DNA of 64,000 bases, taken from positions 1 to 64,000 of the forward strand of contig CAMFAL010000004.1 of NCBI GenBank assembly GCA_945948185.1, written 5' to 3'. This DNA is from an uncultured Clostridia bacterium (GTDB lineage Bacteria > Bacillota > Clostridia > Oscillospirales > Oscillospiraceae). Below are positions 46,794 through 56,186 of the stretch, piece by piece. The number at the start of each line of letters is the position of its first letter. Within the stretch, counting starts at the first letter, position 1. The notes under the pieces are model-generated. The model was not told the DNA's origin and did no database searches. It was given only the letters and a program-made list of their open reading frames with translations. The position numbers and the translations under genes were made by a program.

Positions 46794-47834
46794 TCATTTC
46801 CAGATTTCGTCGTAATCGTAGTGTACCACAAAGTCCCGCAGACCGTCCAGCACTTCCGTCCGGTTTTCCGCCGTCAGCCGGTACTGCCCCGTGGGCATGG
46901 CCTGGGCCATGTGGTAGGTCACCCGGCCCGCTACGTGGATGTGGTCCGCGTAGTTGTCCAGGTTCGTGATAACATCCGTGTCCGCCATGAAAAACTGCAG
47001 CTCCGCGTTGTCGTACCGGAGCAGGGTCTCCGTGGTCTCCTCCAGCAGGGCCAGCATGGCCTCCGTCTCCCCCAGCCGGTCCATCTTGTCCCAGAACAGG
47101 ATGCTGTACGGGGAGAAGAAAAAGATAAACTCCGTATCCGGGTGTGCCTCCAGCCAGCCGGTGACCACCGCCAGGTTCTCCCGGCAGTTTTCCAGGAAGG
47201 CGTCCTCCGGCAGCGCGGCACCTGTCTGCTCCGGCCGCTGGTAGCCTGCCAAAGCCAGTTCTTTGGAGAAGAACACATTGCCATCCCACACGAAGGCGTC
47301 CTGAATGGTCTGGGTCTCCCCTTTTGCCTTCTTCAGCAGGGTATAGCCGGACCTCAGCAGCACGTCCTTATTCAGCAGGTACTGCCCGTCGTTCCAGGGG
47401 TTGTCGTCGTAGAGATAGTCCGGGAGCTCCTCCGGCGCCTCTGCCGGGCTTCGGGCCAGCAGATTGGGATCCAGGCCGAAGATCACCCGCTTTACGTCCT
47501 GTTGGGTGCAGGCATAGTCCAGCGCCCGGGTGAATTCTCCGAAGCCGCCGTTGGGAAATGTCACCTTCACGGTGGAGGTGTCGTAGAACACGTCGAACCA
47601 AAATGGGCGGTAATTGGCCGCCAGCGAGGACCCCATCAGCAGAGTCTCATACTCTTGGCTCCGCAGGAGCCCCGCCCCCTGGGCCCGCTGGTCAAACCAG
47701 ACCTCTCCCTCCGGGTCCGGATCGTGATAGTGAAAGAAGGGGTCCACCAGCCGCACGGTCCCGGCGCACAGAGCCAGCAGCACCGCGGCGATCAGCAGCA
47801 GTGCGGCCGCCCAGCGTTGATATGGTGTTTTCAA
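46794..47834 (-). CDS. SGNH-like / DltD-like partner of MBOAT protein
   Basis: GSSLAANYRP near N-terminus and C-terminal YADHIHVAGRVTYHMAQAM (DxxH); overlaps the MBOAT operon. Confidence 0.6.
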   Translation of the reverse strand: MKTPYQRWAAALLLIAAVLLALCAGTVRLVDPFFHYHDPDPEGEVWFDQRAQGAGLLRSQEYETLLMGSSLAANYRPFWFDVFYDTSTVKVTFPNGGFGEFTRALDYACTQQDVKRVIFGLDPNLLARSPAEAPEELPDYLYDDNPWNDGQYLLNKDVLLRSGYTLLKKAKGETQTIQDAFVWDGNVFFSKELALAGYQRPEQTGAALPEDAFLENCRENLAVVTGWLEAHPDTEFIFFFSPYSILFWDKMDRLGETEAMLALLEETTETLLRYDNAELQFFMADTDVITNLDNYADHIHVAGRVTYHMAQAMPTGQYRLTAENRTEVLDGLRDFVVHYDYDEIWK

Positions 47835-47846
47835 GGCCGCGCCTCC

Positions 47847-49265
47847 TCAGAAATTGGAGTAAATGAAAGTCGCCCCACTGGAGAAGGACAGTACCGCCCA
47901 CACCAGCAGCACGCCGCACACCAGGGCGCCGCCCGTGCCGGGGCGGAAATCCTCCATCTTCCGGATGGTATTCCGGGGCCACAGGGACACCGCCAAGCTC
48001 ACTGCCAGCAGCACCGCCAGCACCAGACCCGGCATCCGCTTCGCCATCATGGGCAGCAGCGTGGTCAGGGCGGTGGTCTCGCTGTCCAGCACCCCTGCCG
48101 CCAAGGCGGACAGGGGCAGGCCCGCGCCGCCGGACACCGCCGCGGAAAGGAGCCCTCCCGCCGCCTCCAGATTGGGGGCCCGGAAGAACACCCAGGCCAA
48201 GTTGACGAACAGGAATGTCATGAGCCAGCGGAGGGTTTTGGGCAGCCGTTCCCGCCGGGGGCCCCAGGCCCGCTCAATGATCTGCGCCAGGCCGTGGAGT
48301 CCGCCCCAAACCAGGAAGGTCCACCCGGCGCCGTGCCAAATGCCGCTGGCCAGATAGACGATCAAAATATTCAGGTACGTTCTACCTCTCCCCTTCCGGC
48401 TGCCGCCCAGGGGGAAGTACAGGCACTCCCGCAGGAAGGTGGTGAGGGTAATATGCCACCGCTTCCAGAACTCCCCTACGCTCAAAGCCCGGTAGGGGGA
48501 GTCAAAGTTCACCGGCAGGCGGATGCCCAGCAGCCGCGCGCATCCCGCCGCAATGTCACAGTAGCCGGAGAAATCCAGGTATAATTGGAGGGTATAAGCC
48601 AGCATCACCAGCCACGCCCCGGGGGGCGTCAGGTCCGCCGACATAGCCCAGCCGTTGGCGACCACAGTCCCCAGGGAGTCCGCCAGCAGCACTTTTTTCG
48701 CCATGCCCAGAGAGATGGCGTACAGGGCGGCGGAGATGTCCTGCCAGCCGGGGCGCAGAAAGGTCTCTCCGCTCAGCTGCGGGAAAAAGGCAGATGGCCG
48801 CAGAATAGGGCCAGAGGTAAGGGTGGGAAAAAAGAAGGTATACAGCAGGTACTCCCGCCCCCCCACAGGCTCCGCCGCGCCGGTATAGACCTCTTTCAGG
48901 TACCAAATCTGCTGGAAGGTGAAGAAGCTCAGCCCCAGGGGCATCCAACCGCCGGTAATCGCACCGGCGTACTTGTACCACAGCAGCGTGCCGATCAGCC
49001 AGAGCAGGGCTGTCAGGAACACGGCCTTTTTCCGCTTCGGATGGACTGAAAAGTCCCTGGTGCCCGCCCAGGTCACAATGCCGCCGCCCAGCAGGACCAG
49101 AAACCCACCCAGCACCCTTCGGTCTGGAAATCCCCACAGGCAGAACACCGCGCATGCTGCCAGCAGCAGCCATAAGCCCGCCCGGCGGCTGCGGCGTCCC
49201 ACCCCAAGGCAGGCAAACACCGTCAACGCCAAAAAGGCCAGAAAGGCCAGCGACTGAAAACTCAT
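47847..49265 (-). CDS. MBOAT-family O-acyltransferase
   Basis: YLDFSGYCDIAAGCARLLGIRLPVNFDSPYRALSVGEFWKRWHITLTTFLRECLYFPLGG, HGAGWTFLVWGGLHGL. Confidence 0.95.
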   Translation of the reverse strand: MSFQSLAFLAFLALTVFACLGVGRRSRRAGLWLLLAACAVFCLWGFPDRRVLGGFLVLLGGGIVTWAGTRDFSVHPKRKKAVFLTALLWLIGTLLWYKYAGAITGGWMPLGLSFFTFQQIWYLKEVYTGAAEPVGGREYLLYTFFFPTLTSGPILRPSAFFPQLSGETFLRPGWQDISAALYAISLGMAKKVLLADSLGTVVANGWAMSADLTPPGAWLVMLAYTLQLYLDFSGYCDIAAGCARLLGIRLPVNFDSPYRALSVGEFWKRWHITLTTFLRECLYFPLGGSRKGRGRTYLNILIVYLASGIWHGAGWTFLVWGGLHGLAQIIERAWGPRRERLPKTLRWLMTFLFVNLAWVFFRAPNLEAAGGLLSAAVSGGAGLPLSALAAGVLDSETTALTTLLPMMAKRMPGLVLAVLLAVSLAVSLWPRNTIRKMEDFRPGTGGALVCGVLLVWAVLSFSSGATFIYSNF

Positions 49266-49266
49266 A

Positions 49267-49944
49267 TTACTGCTGGGAAAGGCCGTTGAGGCGGGCGTCA
49301 GCGGAGCTGAGGACCTGGGTCATGCTCTGGTTCCGGCCCGGGTAGGCCTCCGCCAAAGTCTCGGGCGACAAGTCGGGGAAAGCCGCTTTCTGCGCGGTCT
49401 GCTGCTTCAGGGCATGGACAAACTTGGTCTCCTCCAGCTTCATGTCCACCTCCGCCATGCCCATGGCGCAGTCACCGGCGTCCAGGGCGAAGTAGCCCTC
49501 GTTGGCGCCGGCCTCCCGGTACAGGTGGCGGTACAGCTGATAGACACCGCTGCCCAGATACGCGGCCGCCGCGTTGATGGCTGTCTTGTCCCCCAGCTTG
49601 CCCAGCAATCCAAACAGGACGCCAATGGCGCCGGACAGCAGCTTGCTCTGGAGCGTGGCCATGACGCTGCCCTGGAGCACGTTGCCCGGCTCGGCGGCAT
49701 TCAGGATCTCCTCGCTGGTCAGCATACTGCCCTCCCGGGACAGGGTGCGGCCCAGGATGAAATCCGCCGACACATGGTAATAATCGCAGGCCTTCACCAC
49801 GAAGGAAAGCCCCGGTTCCCGGATGCCATTCTCGTAATGACTCAACAGTGCCTGGGAGATCCCCAGGTCACTGGCAGCGGTCCGCTGGGACACGCCCCGC
49901 TCCTTACGCAGCAGGGACAGGGTTCTGGAAAATTCGGAAGCCAT
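49267..49944 (-). CDS. XRE-family transcriptional regulator
   Basis: TLSLLRKERGVSQRTAASDLGISQALLSHYENGIREPGLSFVVKACDYYHVSADFILGRT. Confidence 0.9.
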   Translation of the reverse strand: MASEFSRTLSLLRKERGVSQRTAASDLGISQALLSHYENGIREPGLSFVVKACDYYHVSADFILGRTLSREGSMLTSEEILNAAEPGNVLQGSVMATLQSKLLSGAIGVLFGLLGKLGDKTAINAAAAYLGSGVYQLYRHLYREAGANEGYFALDAGDCAMGMAEVDMKLEETKFVHALKQQTAQKAAFPDLSPETLAEAYPGRNQSMTQVLSSADARLNGLSQQ

Positions 49945-50037
49945 ATCTGTTCTCCTTTATGAAGCGTCTCTTTTTAAATACGTATTGTATAGTTTAGCAA
50001 ATTGGATACGGATTGTAAAGAAGATTCATAGATAAAA

Positions 50038-50060
50038 ATAGCGCCCCTTTGGGGCGCTGC
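50038..50060 (-). terminator. Terminator on minus strand
   Basis: Minus: agcgccccaaaggggcgctatttttat. Confidence 0.7.
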
Positions 50061-50165
50061 GGGGGATGCGGCCCCCTCGTTTCTGAAAAGGGTGTAAGGG
50101 GGAGGGGTCTTTTCAAAAGACCTCTCCCCCTTCTCTCCCCACGTCCCCTGCCAAGGGGGATATCC

Positions 50166-51047
50166 TCAAAACAGCCCCACCTGATTGGGCAGCACATCCC
50201 CGCCGATGCTGCGGAGCTGCTGGGTATTCTCCTCCCAAAGCTGGTCGGAGATGGCCATTTTGCGGATGATGTTCTTTACCGTCAGGTCCAAAGCGGTGCC
50301 CTCGCTGTAATCCGCCTTGAAGATGAAGTCCACCCGGCCCTTAGCCAGCAGGTCCTCCACGCCCATGCGGTTGCTGTCCTGATACACGGCGATGGCCTGG
50401 CCGCCGTAAGCCCGCATCATCTTCATGCAGGGCACGTCCGAGAGGCCGTCTCCCATATAGACCATGTTGGTGAAGGGCACCCGCTTGCTGTCATCAGGCA
50501 TGGAATCGTTCAGTGTCTTGTCGTCGGACACGTCCAGCACGCCCTTGTTGATGCGGTAGACAAACTGGGTTTTGGCGGTGAAGTTGACCGCCAGCTTGGG
50601 CCAGACAGGGCGGCCGTTTTCATCGTAGTAAAATTCGCTGGCGTAGATCTCCTTGAACTCCCCGCTGATGGGAGAGCCCTCGATGATCTCCCGCAGGCCG
50701 GAGGAGATGATGTAGTGCTCCACCTGAACACCCTGGGCTGCGCCGAATTCATTGATGCGGCGGAACCAGTTCTGAACGCCGGGAAACAGCACGATGCCGC
50801 GGCCCTTCTCCACCAGGTCCTGCCGGGTAAAGGGCAGGTTTTTCCGCTCCGATTCCCGGATCATGGTGTACATATAGGCCAGGATACCGTCGATGCGGTG
50901 CTGGCGGCCAAAGCCGTTGGCCAAAGCCCAGAACTCCGCGGGGGTCATACCCAGAGAGGGGATGAAGGCGTAGTCCTGCATATCGGTGGTGCAGAGGGTC
51001 TTATCAAAGTCATACAAAAAGGCCACAATGGGCATCTGCTTCTCCAT
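50166..51047 (-). CDS. HAD-superfamily hydrolase
   Basis: FLYDFDKTLCTTDMQDYAF, IISSGLREII, VYMGDGLSDVPCMKMMRAYGG. Confidence 0.85.
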   Translation of the reverse strand: MEKQMPIVAFLYDFDKTLCTTDMQDYAFIPSLGMTPAEFWALANGFGRQHRIDGILAYMYTMIRESERKNLPFTRQDLVEKGRGIVLFPGVQNWFRRINEFGAAQGVQVEHYIISSGLREIIEGSPISGEFKEIYASEFYYDENGRPVWPKLAVNFTAKTQFVYRINKGVLDVSDDKTLNDSMPDDSKRVPFTNMVYMGDGLSDVPCMKMMRAYGGQAIAVYQDSNRMGVEDLLAKGRVDFIFKADYSEGTALDLTVKNIIRKMAISDQLWEENTQQLRSIGGDVLPNQVGLF

Positions 51048-51063
51048 AGGTCCTCCTTCATTT

Positions 51064-51096
51064 AAAAAAAGCGGCTCCTCCCCGGAGCCGCTTTTC
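51064..51096. terminator. Terminator between divIVA-like and HAD genes
   Basis: aaaagcggctc-ctccccg-gagccgctttt. Confidence 0.75.
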
Positions 51097-51109
51097 CATG
51101 CTGCGTGAT

Positions 51110-51805
51110 TTATTCGCCGGTGTAATTGCGGCCGAACTTCAGGTCATCCAGATTGATGCGGCGAGTGGCGTCCAGATCCTCCCGGGCAAAGGGGTCGTCC
51201 ATGGGATAGTCGTCCGCCGCAGCCGTCTCTTCGGAGATCTCCACCGGCTCCTCCGATGCCGTGTCTTCTGCCTGCTGGGCGGCAAAGGCGGCCATCACGT
51301 TCTCGCCGATCTCCTCCACCCGGGCTTCCTCCCGGGCGGGGGCAGGCTGCTCTATCTCCAGCTGGGGCAGCTGATCCAGGAACTGCAGTTCCCGGGCACA
51401 CAGGTCCCGGCTGGCGGAGATGAACTTCGCCAGCTCCTGCTGGCCCTGGGCCAGGCGCTCCTGTGCCATTGTCAGCTCCTGCTGGTACTGCACGGTCTTT
51501 TCCTTGGCGTCGGTGTTGGCCTTAGCCAAGATCTCATCCCGCTTGGTCTCGGCGTCCCGGACGATGGAATCCGCCATGCGCTGGGCCGTCAGCAGAGTAG
51601 CCCGCATGGAATCCTCCGTGGCGCGGTATTCCTCCACCTTCTCCACCAGGACCTTCATCTTGGCCTTCAGAGCCGCATTCTCTTTGTAAAGGGCCGTGTA
51701 GTCATCGGTCAGCTCGTCCAGGAACTCGTCGACCATGGCCATGTTGTATCCGCCCATGACCGCCTTGGCAAAGGCGCGAGTGGAAACTTCCTGCGGTGTC
51801 AGCAT
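51110..51805 (-). CDS. DivIVA-domain protein
   Basis: MLTPQEVSTRAFAKAVMGGYNMAMVDEFLDELTDDYTALYKENAALKAKM. Confidence 0.92.
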   Translation of the reverse strand: MLTPQEVSTRAFAKAVMGGYNMAMVDEFLDELTDDYTALYKENAALKAKMKVLVEKVEEYRATEDSMRATLLTAQRMADSIVRDAETKRDEILAKANTDAKEKTVQYQQELTMAQERLAQGQQELAKFISASRDLCARELQFLDQLPQLEIEQPAPAREEARVEEIGENVMAAFAAQQAEDTASEEPVEISEETAAADDYPMDDPFAREDLDATRRINLDDLKFGRNYTGE

Positions 51806-51822
51806 ATCTGTCTCTCCCCCCG

Positions 51823-52257
51823 TTAGAAGTACAAGCCGTTATTTTCCAGCTCGTCGATCAGGTCGCCCTCGATATCCACATGGTAGGGCGTGATGATGTA
51901 GGTGTTGGCGGAAACCTTCTTGATCTTGCCTTCACCGGCATAGGCCACGCCGGACAGGAAGTCGATCAGGCGGCGGGCAATGTCCTTGTTGGTGGATTCC
52001 AGGTTCAGGACCACAGTCCGCTTGTCCTTCAGATGATCGGCGATCTCGGAGGCGTTCTCAAACCGCTCCGGCTTCACCAACACCACCTTCAGTTGGGTGG
52101 TGGCGTGGATGTTGACCACCTTGTTGCGGCGGTCCTCCGGCTTGTTGCGCCGGTCCTCGAAGGTATCCCGGCGGGGAGTCTCCTCGAACTCCTCAAATTC
52201 TTCGTCCTCATCCTCGTAGGGGTGGGTCAGCTTTTTCAGTTCATCAATAAAGCCCAT
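51823..52257 (-). CDS. sepF: Cell division protein SepF
   Basis: MGFIDELKKL..., RFENASEIADHLKDKRTVVLNLESTNKDIARRLIDFLSGVAYAGEGKIKKVSANTYIITP; start after ggagg. Confidence 0.94.
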   Translation of the reverse strand: MGFIDELKKLTHPYEDEDEEFEEFEETPRRDTFEDRRNKPEDRRNKVVNIHATTQLKVVLVKPERFENASEIADHLKDKRTVVLNLESTNKDIARRLIDFLSGVAYAGEGKIKKVSANTYIITPYHVDIEGDLIDELENNGLYF

Positions 52258-52286
52258 GGCAGCAGCCTCCTTATTGGAGTTTTTCC

Positions 52287-52979
52287 TCAAGTATAATGGC
52301 GGGCGCCAAAGATGGCAGTCCCCACGCGGACCATGTTGGCACCGGCGCGGATAGCGTCTTCGTAATCGCCGCTCATGCCCATAGAGAGATATTCTAATTC
52401 ATTATGGAACAATTTCGCATTGATGTCAACATAAAGTGCCCGAACTTTGTGGAAATACTGCATATTGGTATCCCGGTCGGCATCCGCCGGGGGAATGGTC
52501 ATCAGTCCCCGCACCCGGACATGCTCCCGCTTCTGCGCTTCCTCCGCCGCGGCAAAGAGTTCCGCCGGGGCGAAGCCGCTCTTGGCCTCCTCCTCGCCGA
52601 TGTTGACCTCCAGCAGGATGTCCTGGGCCAAGTTCTTGGCGGCAGATACCTTCTCGATCTCGTCCAGCAGCGCCAGGGAACCCACGGACTGGATCATGGC
52701 TACGTGGCCCACCACCTGCTTCACCTTATTGCGCTGCAGGTGGCCGATAAAGTGCAGAGGGGCGCCGTCATAGGCACGCTCGCTGAGCTTCTGGGTCATC
52801 TCCTGGACCCGGTTTTCCCCCAGCACGTCGATGCCGGCGGCGATAGCCTCCCGGCAGGCTGCGGCGTCGTTCATCTTGCTGGCACCAACCAGGGTAATCT
52901 CCCCGGGGTCCCGTCCCGCCTCTCTGGCGGCTGCGGCGATGTTGGCCCGCACCTGGGCAATATTTTCGGCAATGGACAT
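52287..52979 (-). CDS. YggS-family PLP homeostasis protein
   Basis: ITLVGASKMNDAAACREAIAAGIDVLGENRVQEM, HFIGHLQRNKVK, LSMGMSGDYEDAIRAGANMVRVGTAIFG. Confidence 0.95.
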   Translation of the reverse strand: MSIAENIAQVRANIAAAAREAGRDPGEITLVGASKMNDAAACREAIAAGIDVLGENRVQEMTQKLSERAYDGAPLHFIGHLQRNKVKQVVGHVAMIQSVGSLALLDEIEKVSAAKNLAQDILLEVNIGEEEAKSGFAPAELFAAAEEAQKREHVRVRGLMTIPPADADRDTNMQYFHKVRALYVDINAKLFHNELEYLSMGMSGDYEDAIRAGANMVRVGTAIFGARHYT

Positions 52980-53039
52980 ACTTTCCAACTTCTTTCTATG
53001 ATAAATTTTCAAGCTTGCTCTGATTTCCAGCCGCGAGCC

Positions 53040-54305
53040 TCAGTCCGCGGCCACGACCTTGCCGTCGGAAAGGTCTCTTGCAGAGAGGATGACCTGATCA
53101 CCGGGCCGCAGGCGGAGGGTCTCCTTGTCGGAGGGCTGGTCAGCCCTCACCAGCACGAAGTTTTCCCCACTGTACAGGATCTCCACCGGCTTGAACCGGG
53201 CCTCCACGCCCACTACGCAGTAGACGCCGATGGACTGGCTCTCCGTGGTGTTCCCATCCTCATCCGTTCGGGTGGTGGTCATTACCCGCAATGCCTCCTC
53301 CGGCACCCGGATGCCCTCCACGCTGTTGGAGATGATCTGAGCGCTCTGCTGACGCAGCAGCGTCAGCTCAGCCAGGTAGGTTCTGCCCTTCAACACCACC
53401 ACGCACCGGCCGTTTTCCTCGGCGCCCACATGGGCCACCGTCACCCTCAGATCCCTCTCCACGCCCTTGGCAAAGCGGAGGGTCAGTTCTCCGGCCTCCT
53501 CCAGGGCCTGGGCCTCCTGGGCCTGCATGGCGGCCACATAGTACCAGGAATCCCCCAGCACCAGTTTACCCACGCCGGAGGCAGTACCGCTGTCGGCCTT
53601 GACGGCGCTGAGCTGAGAGGGCGTCAGCTCCAGAATGCTCTCCGGCGTCAGGACGGACTCATAGCCGTCCACCACCGCTGAATACAGTCCGGAGACCGGG
53701 GCGGTGACTCGCTGGACGGCGCCCGCGATCTGGGCTTTCAGGTCCTTCACCTGGGCCTGCAGTTCCTGAATCCGGAGAGTCAGGTCAGCAGTGTCGGTGT
53801 TGGTGTAATCCCGCTTCAGCACCTGTGCCCGCAGCTGCGCGCCCTGCTTCTGCGCGTCGCCCAGATGGCCCGCCGTCAGGGCGGCCCGGTAATCCAGAAT
53901 ATTTCGGCGGATCTGGGCGTCCAGCTTCTGGGCCACCTCCACGCCGACCTCCGCCTCCCGGGCGTACTGGAGCTGCTCGATGCGGGCATTGAGGGCCTCA
54001 ATCTCCGTCTGACGGTCCACCGAGGCCTGGTCCGCATAGACCGCCGCCACGGTGCCGCCTACGGCGACCCGCTCCCCTTCCGCCCTGCGGACCTGAAGCA
54101 CGCCGCCGGTCTGATCCGGCAGCACCCGCTCCTGCCGCACCACGTAGCCGGAGACGCTGACGGCCTCCTCCACCCGATAGTTGTATGCCGGAATGGTGGA
54201 CAGGGGGTCGCTGAAATAGCGCACCGCCTGAAAGCCGAAATAGGCGGCCAGGGCCAAGGTCACCGCCGCCATCAGTAATTTTGTACCGAGAGAGTTGTTT
54301 TTCAT
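53040..54305 (-). CDS. HlyD-like periplasmic-adaptor-type membrane protein
   Basis: N-terminal TM, barrel-sandwich-like segments flanking a coiled coil (EALNARIEQLQ...LQAQVKDLKAQIAG). Confidence 0.65.
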   Translation of the reverse strand: MKNNSLGTKLLMAAVTLALAAYFGFQAVRYFSDPLSTIPAYNYRVEEAVSVSGYVVRQERVLPDQTGGVLQVRRAEGERVAVGGTVAAVYADQASVDRQTEIEALNARIEQLQYAREAEVGVEVAQKLDAQIRRNILDYRAALTAGHLGDAQKQGAQLRAQVLKRDYTNTDTADLTLRIQELQAQVKDLKAQIAGAVQRVTAPVSGLYSAVVDGYESVLTPESILELTPSQLSAVKADSGTASGVGKLVLGDSWYYVAAMQAQEAQALEEAGELTLRFAKGVERDLRVTVAHVGAEENGRCVVVLKGRTYLAELTLLRQQSAQIISNSVEGIRVPEEALRVMTTTRTDEDGNTTESQSIGVYCVVGVEARFKPVEILYSGENFVLVRADQPSDKETLRLRPGDQVILSARDLSDGKVVAAD

Positions 54306-54354
54306 GTTGGCCTCTTATGTAGCCGCGCTCCCCCGGTCAGGGAAAGCGCAGGGG

Positions 54355-54585
54355 TTATGAATCGTTCTCCGCCAGGCTCACGTTCCGGAAGGGGGCAATG
54401 GTGGAAATGGCATGCTTGTAAATTACCTGTTGTCTGCCTTCACTGTCCAGGATGACCACGAAGGCGTCAAAGCCTGTGATGGTGCCCCGCATCTGAAAGC
54501 CGTTCATCAGGAACATCGTGACAGGCACCTTGTCCCGTTTGGCTCTGAGAAGAAATAGATCCTGTAAATTCGCTTTGTTCTGCAT
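54355..54585 (-). CDS. hfq: RNA chaperone Hfq
   Basis: NLQDLFLLRAKRDKVPVTMFLMNGFQMRGTITGFDAFVVILDSEGRQQVIYKHAISTI; next to miaA. Confidence 0.97.
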   Translation of the reverse strand: MQNKANLQDLFLLRAKRDKVPVTMFLMNGFQMRGTITGFDAFVVILDSEGRQQVIYKHAISTIAPFRNVSLAENDS

Positions 54586-54644
54586 ATCGTCCGCTCCTTT
54601 TTCTGTGTGGGTCGGACGATTTTTCCTTTTTTCGCCCGCCGGGA

Positions 54645-55589
54645 TTAGGATACCCCCGCGGCGGTCAGAATTTCTGTCGAAAGCTGTAAGGCCCGTTCAA
54701 AATTCCGCTGTTTTTCCCATTCGATCCAGTGGATAACCGCATTCCGCCGCAGCCAGGTGAGCTGGCGCTTAGCGTACTGCCGGGAGCGAAGCTTCACCTC
54801 CGCCACGGCCTCCTCCACGGTGGCAGTGCCGTCGGCCACCCCTAAAAACTCTTTGTAGCCGATGGCCTGGAGAGCGGTGGCCCCCCGGGGAATACCGCTT
54901 TGCAGAAGGTTCTGGACCTCCTCCAGAAGTCCCTCCTCCACCATCTTGTCCACCCGCCGGTCGATAAGGGTCTTCATGTCCTCCCGGTCCGCGAACCGCA
55001 GGCCGATCCACACAGCGTCATACCGGGGCGGGATGCGCTGTGTCTCCTCGTTGTGGGCGGTGATGGTCTTTCCGGTCTCCAAATACACCTCCAGCGCCCG
55101 GAGAATGCGCTTTTCATCCGCCGGGTGAAGCCGCTCCGCCGCCGCGGGATCCACTTGCCGCAGCTCCGTCAGCAGGGGCTCGATGCCCTCCGCTTCCAGC
55201 CGCCGCTGGAGGGTCTCCCGGACCTCTCCCCCGGCGTGGCCGCCGGCGAAGGTACGGCCCCGGACCACAGCCTCCAGCCACAGTCCCGTGCCGCCCACCA
55301 GGATGGGCAGCTTTCCCCGGGCCAGAATGTCATCGATAACCGGGATGGCCGCCTGGGCGTACCGGGCCACAGACCACTGCTCCGACGGGTCCGCCACGGC
55401 GATCATGTGGTGGGGCACGCCGTCCATCTCCGCCGCTGTGGGGGCGGCGGTACCGATGGTCATGCCCCGGTAAATCTGCATGGAATCGGCGGAGACCACT
55501 TCTCCGTTGAATTTTTTCGCCAGCAGCACACCAAGGGTAGTCTTGCCGCAAGCCGTGGGGCCTACGACGCAAACGATCTTCGGTGCCAT
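54645..55589 (-). CDS. miaA: tRNA dimethylallyltransferase
   Basis: VVGPTACGKTTLGVLLAKKFNGEVVSADSMQIYRGMTIGTAAP. Confidence 0.97.
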   Translation of the reverse strand: MAPKIVCVVGPTACGKTTLGVLLAKKFNGEVVSADSMQIYRGMTIGTAAPTAAEMDGVPHHMIAVADPSEQWSVARYAQAAIPVIDDILARGKLPILVGGTGLWLEAVVRGRTFAGGHAGGEVRETLQRRLEAEGIEPLLTELRQVDPAAAERLHPADEKRILRALEVYLETGKTITAHNEETQRIPPRYDAVWIGLRFADREDMKTLIDRRVDKMVEEGLLEEVQNLLQSGIPRGATALQAIGYKEFLGVADGTATVEEAVAEVKLRSRQYAKRQLTWLRRNAVIHWIEWEKQRNFERALQLSTEILTAAGVS

Positions 55590-55604
55590 GGTCTCCCTCC
55601 TCTC

Positions 55605-56186
55605 TCAATGCTCATGTAAATGCTGGTATTCCTCTTTCCAGACGTATTCCGCATAGACGGTGCAGGCGTCCAGCGGCTCACCTTCCCAAAGGGAGGAGGT
55701 CTCATACCGCTCAATATCCCGCGGCGTCACATCCTCGTCATTGGTCAGGATGTAAAAGGTGGCAGAAGTATAGGCCATGCTCGGATTCCATGCCGCCTGA
55801 TCCGGATAGCAAAGCAGATACCGGTAGGCGCGGTCTCCATCCGCGAAGGCATACATCTCTCCGTCAAAGGTCAGTTCCCGGACGTGATAGCTGTGCTCCC
55901 GCGTGACGTAGTGGGTATCGTCCGGCTCAATTGCGGAATAGCTTCTCACCAGCCGCACACTGGCAGGCTCCCCCGCCTGAGTGGTCCCGTAAAAATCCAG
56001 CCAGAGCTCCCGTCCGCTGACCACATCGCCGTCCTCAAAGACCACACTGTCCTCTTTGGCCGTCCGTTCGGCCTCCTGTTCCGCCAGCATCCGGACTTTC
56101 TCCAGGTGCTTGATCCAAATCTGGCCCAAACAAACCGCCGCCAGTAAAACCGCGATGCCCAACAGGACCTTGTTCTCCCGTTTCAC
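55605..56186 (-). CDS. Membrane-anchored protein of unknown function
   Basis: 193 aa, N-terminal TM, intact ORF between miaA and flavodoxin-like gene. Confidence 0.6.
   Translation of the reverse strand: MKRENKVLLGIAVLLAAVCLGQIWIKHLEKVRMLAEQEAERTAKEDSVVFEDGDVVSGRELWLDFYGTTQAGEPASVRLVRSYSAIEPDDTHYVTREHSYHVRELTFDGEMYAFADGDRAYRYLLCYPDQAAWNPSMAYTSATFYILTNDEDVTPRDIERYETSSLWEGEPLDACTVYAEYVWKEEYQHLHEH

Noticed and set aside
44955-48584. 1209-aa plus-strand ORF antisense to lepA and the SGNH-like/MBOAT genes
   Set aside because: Spans several unrelated genes on the opposite strand; artefact of codon bias.
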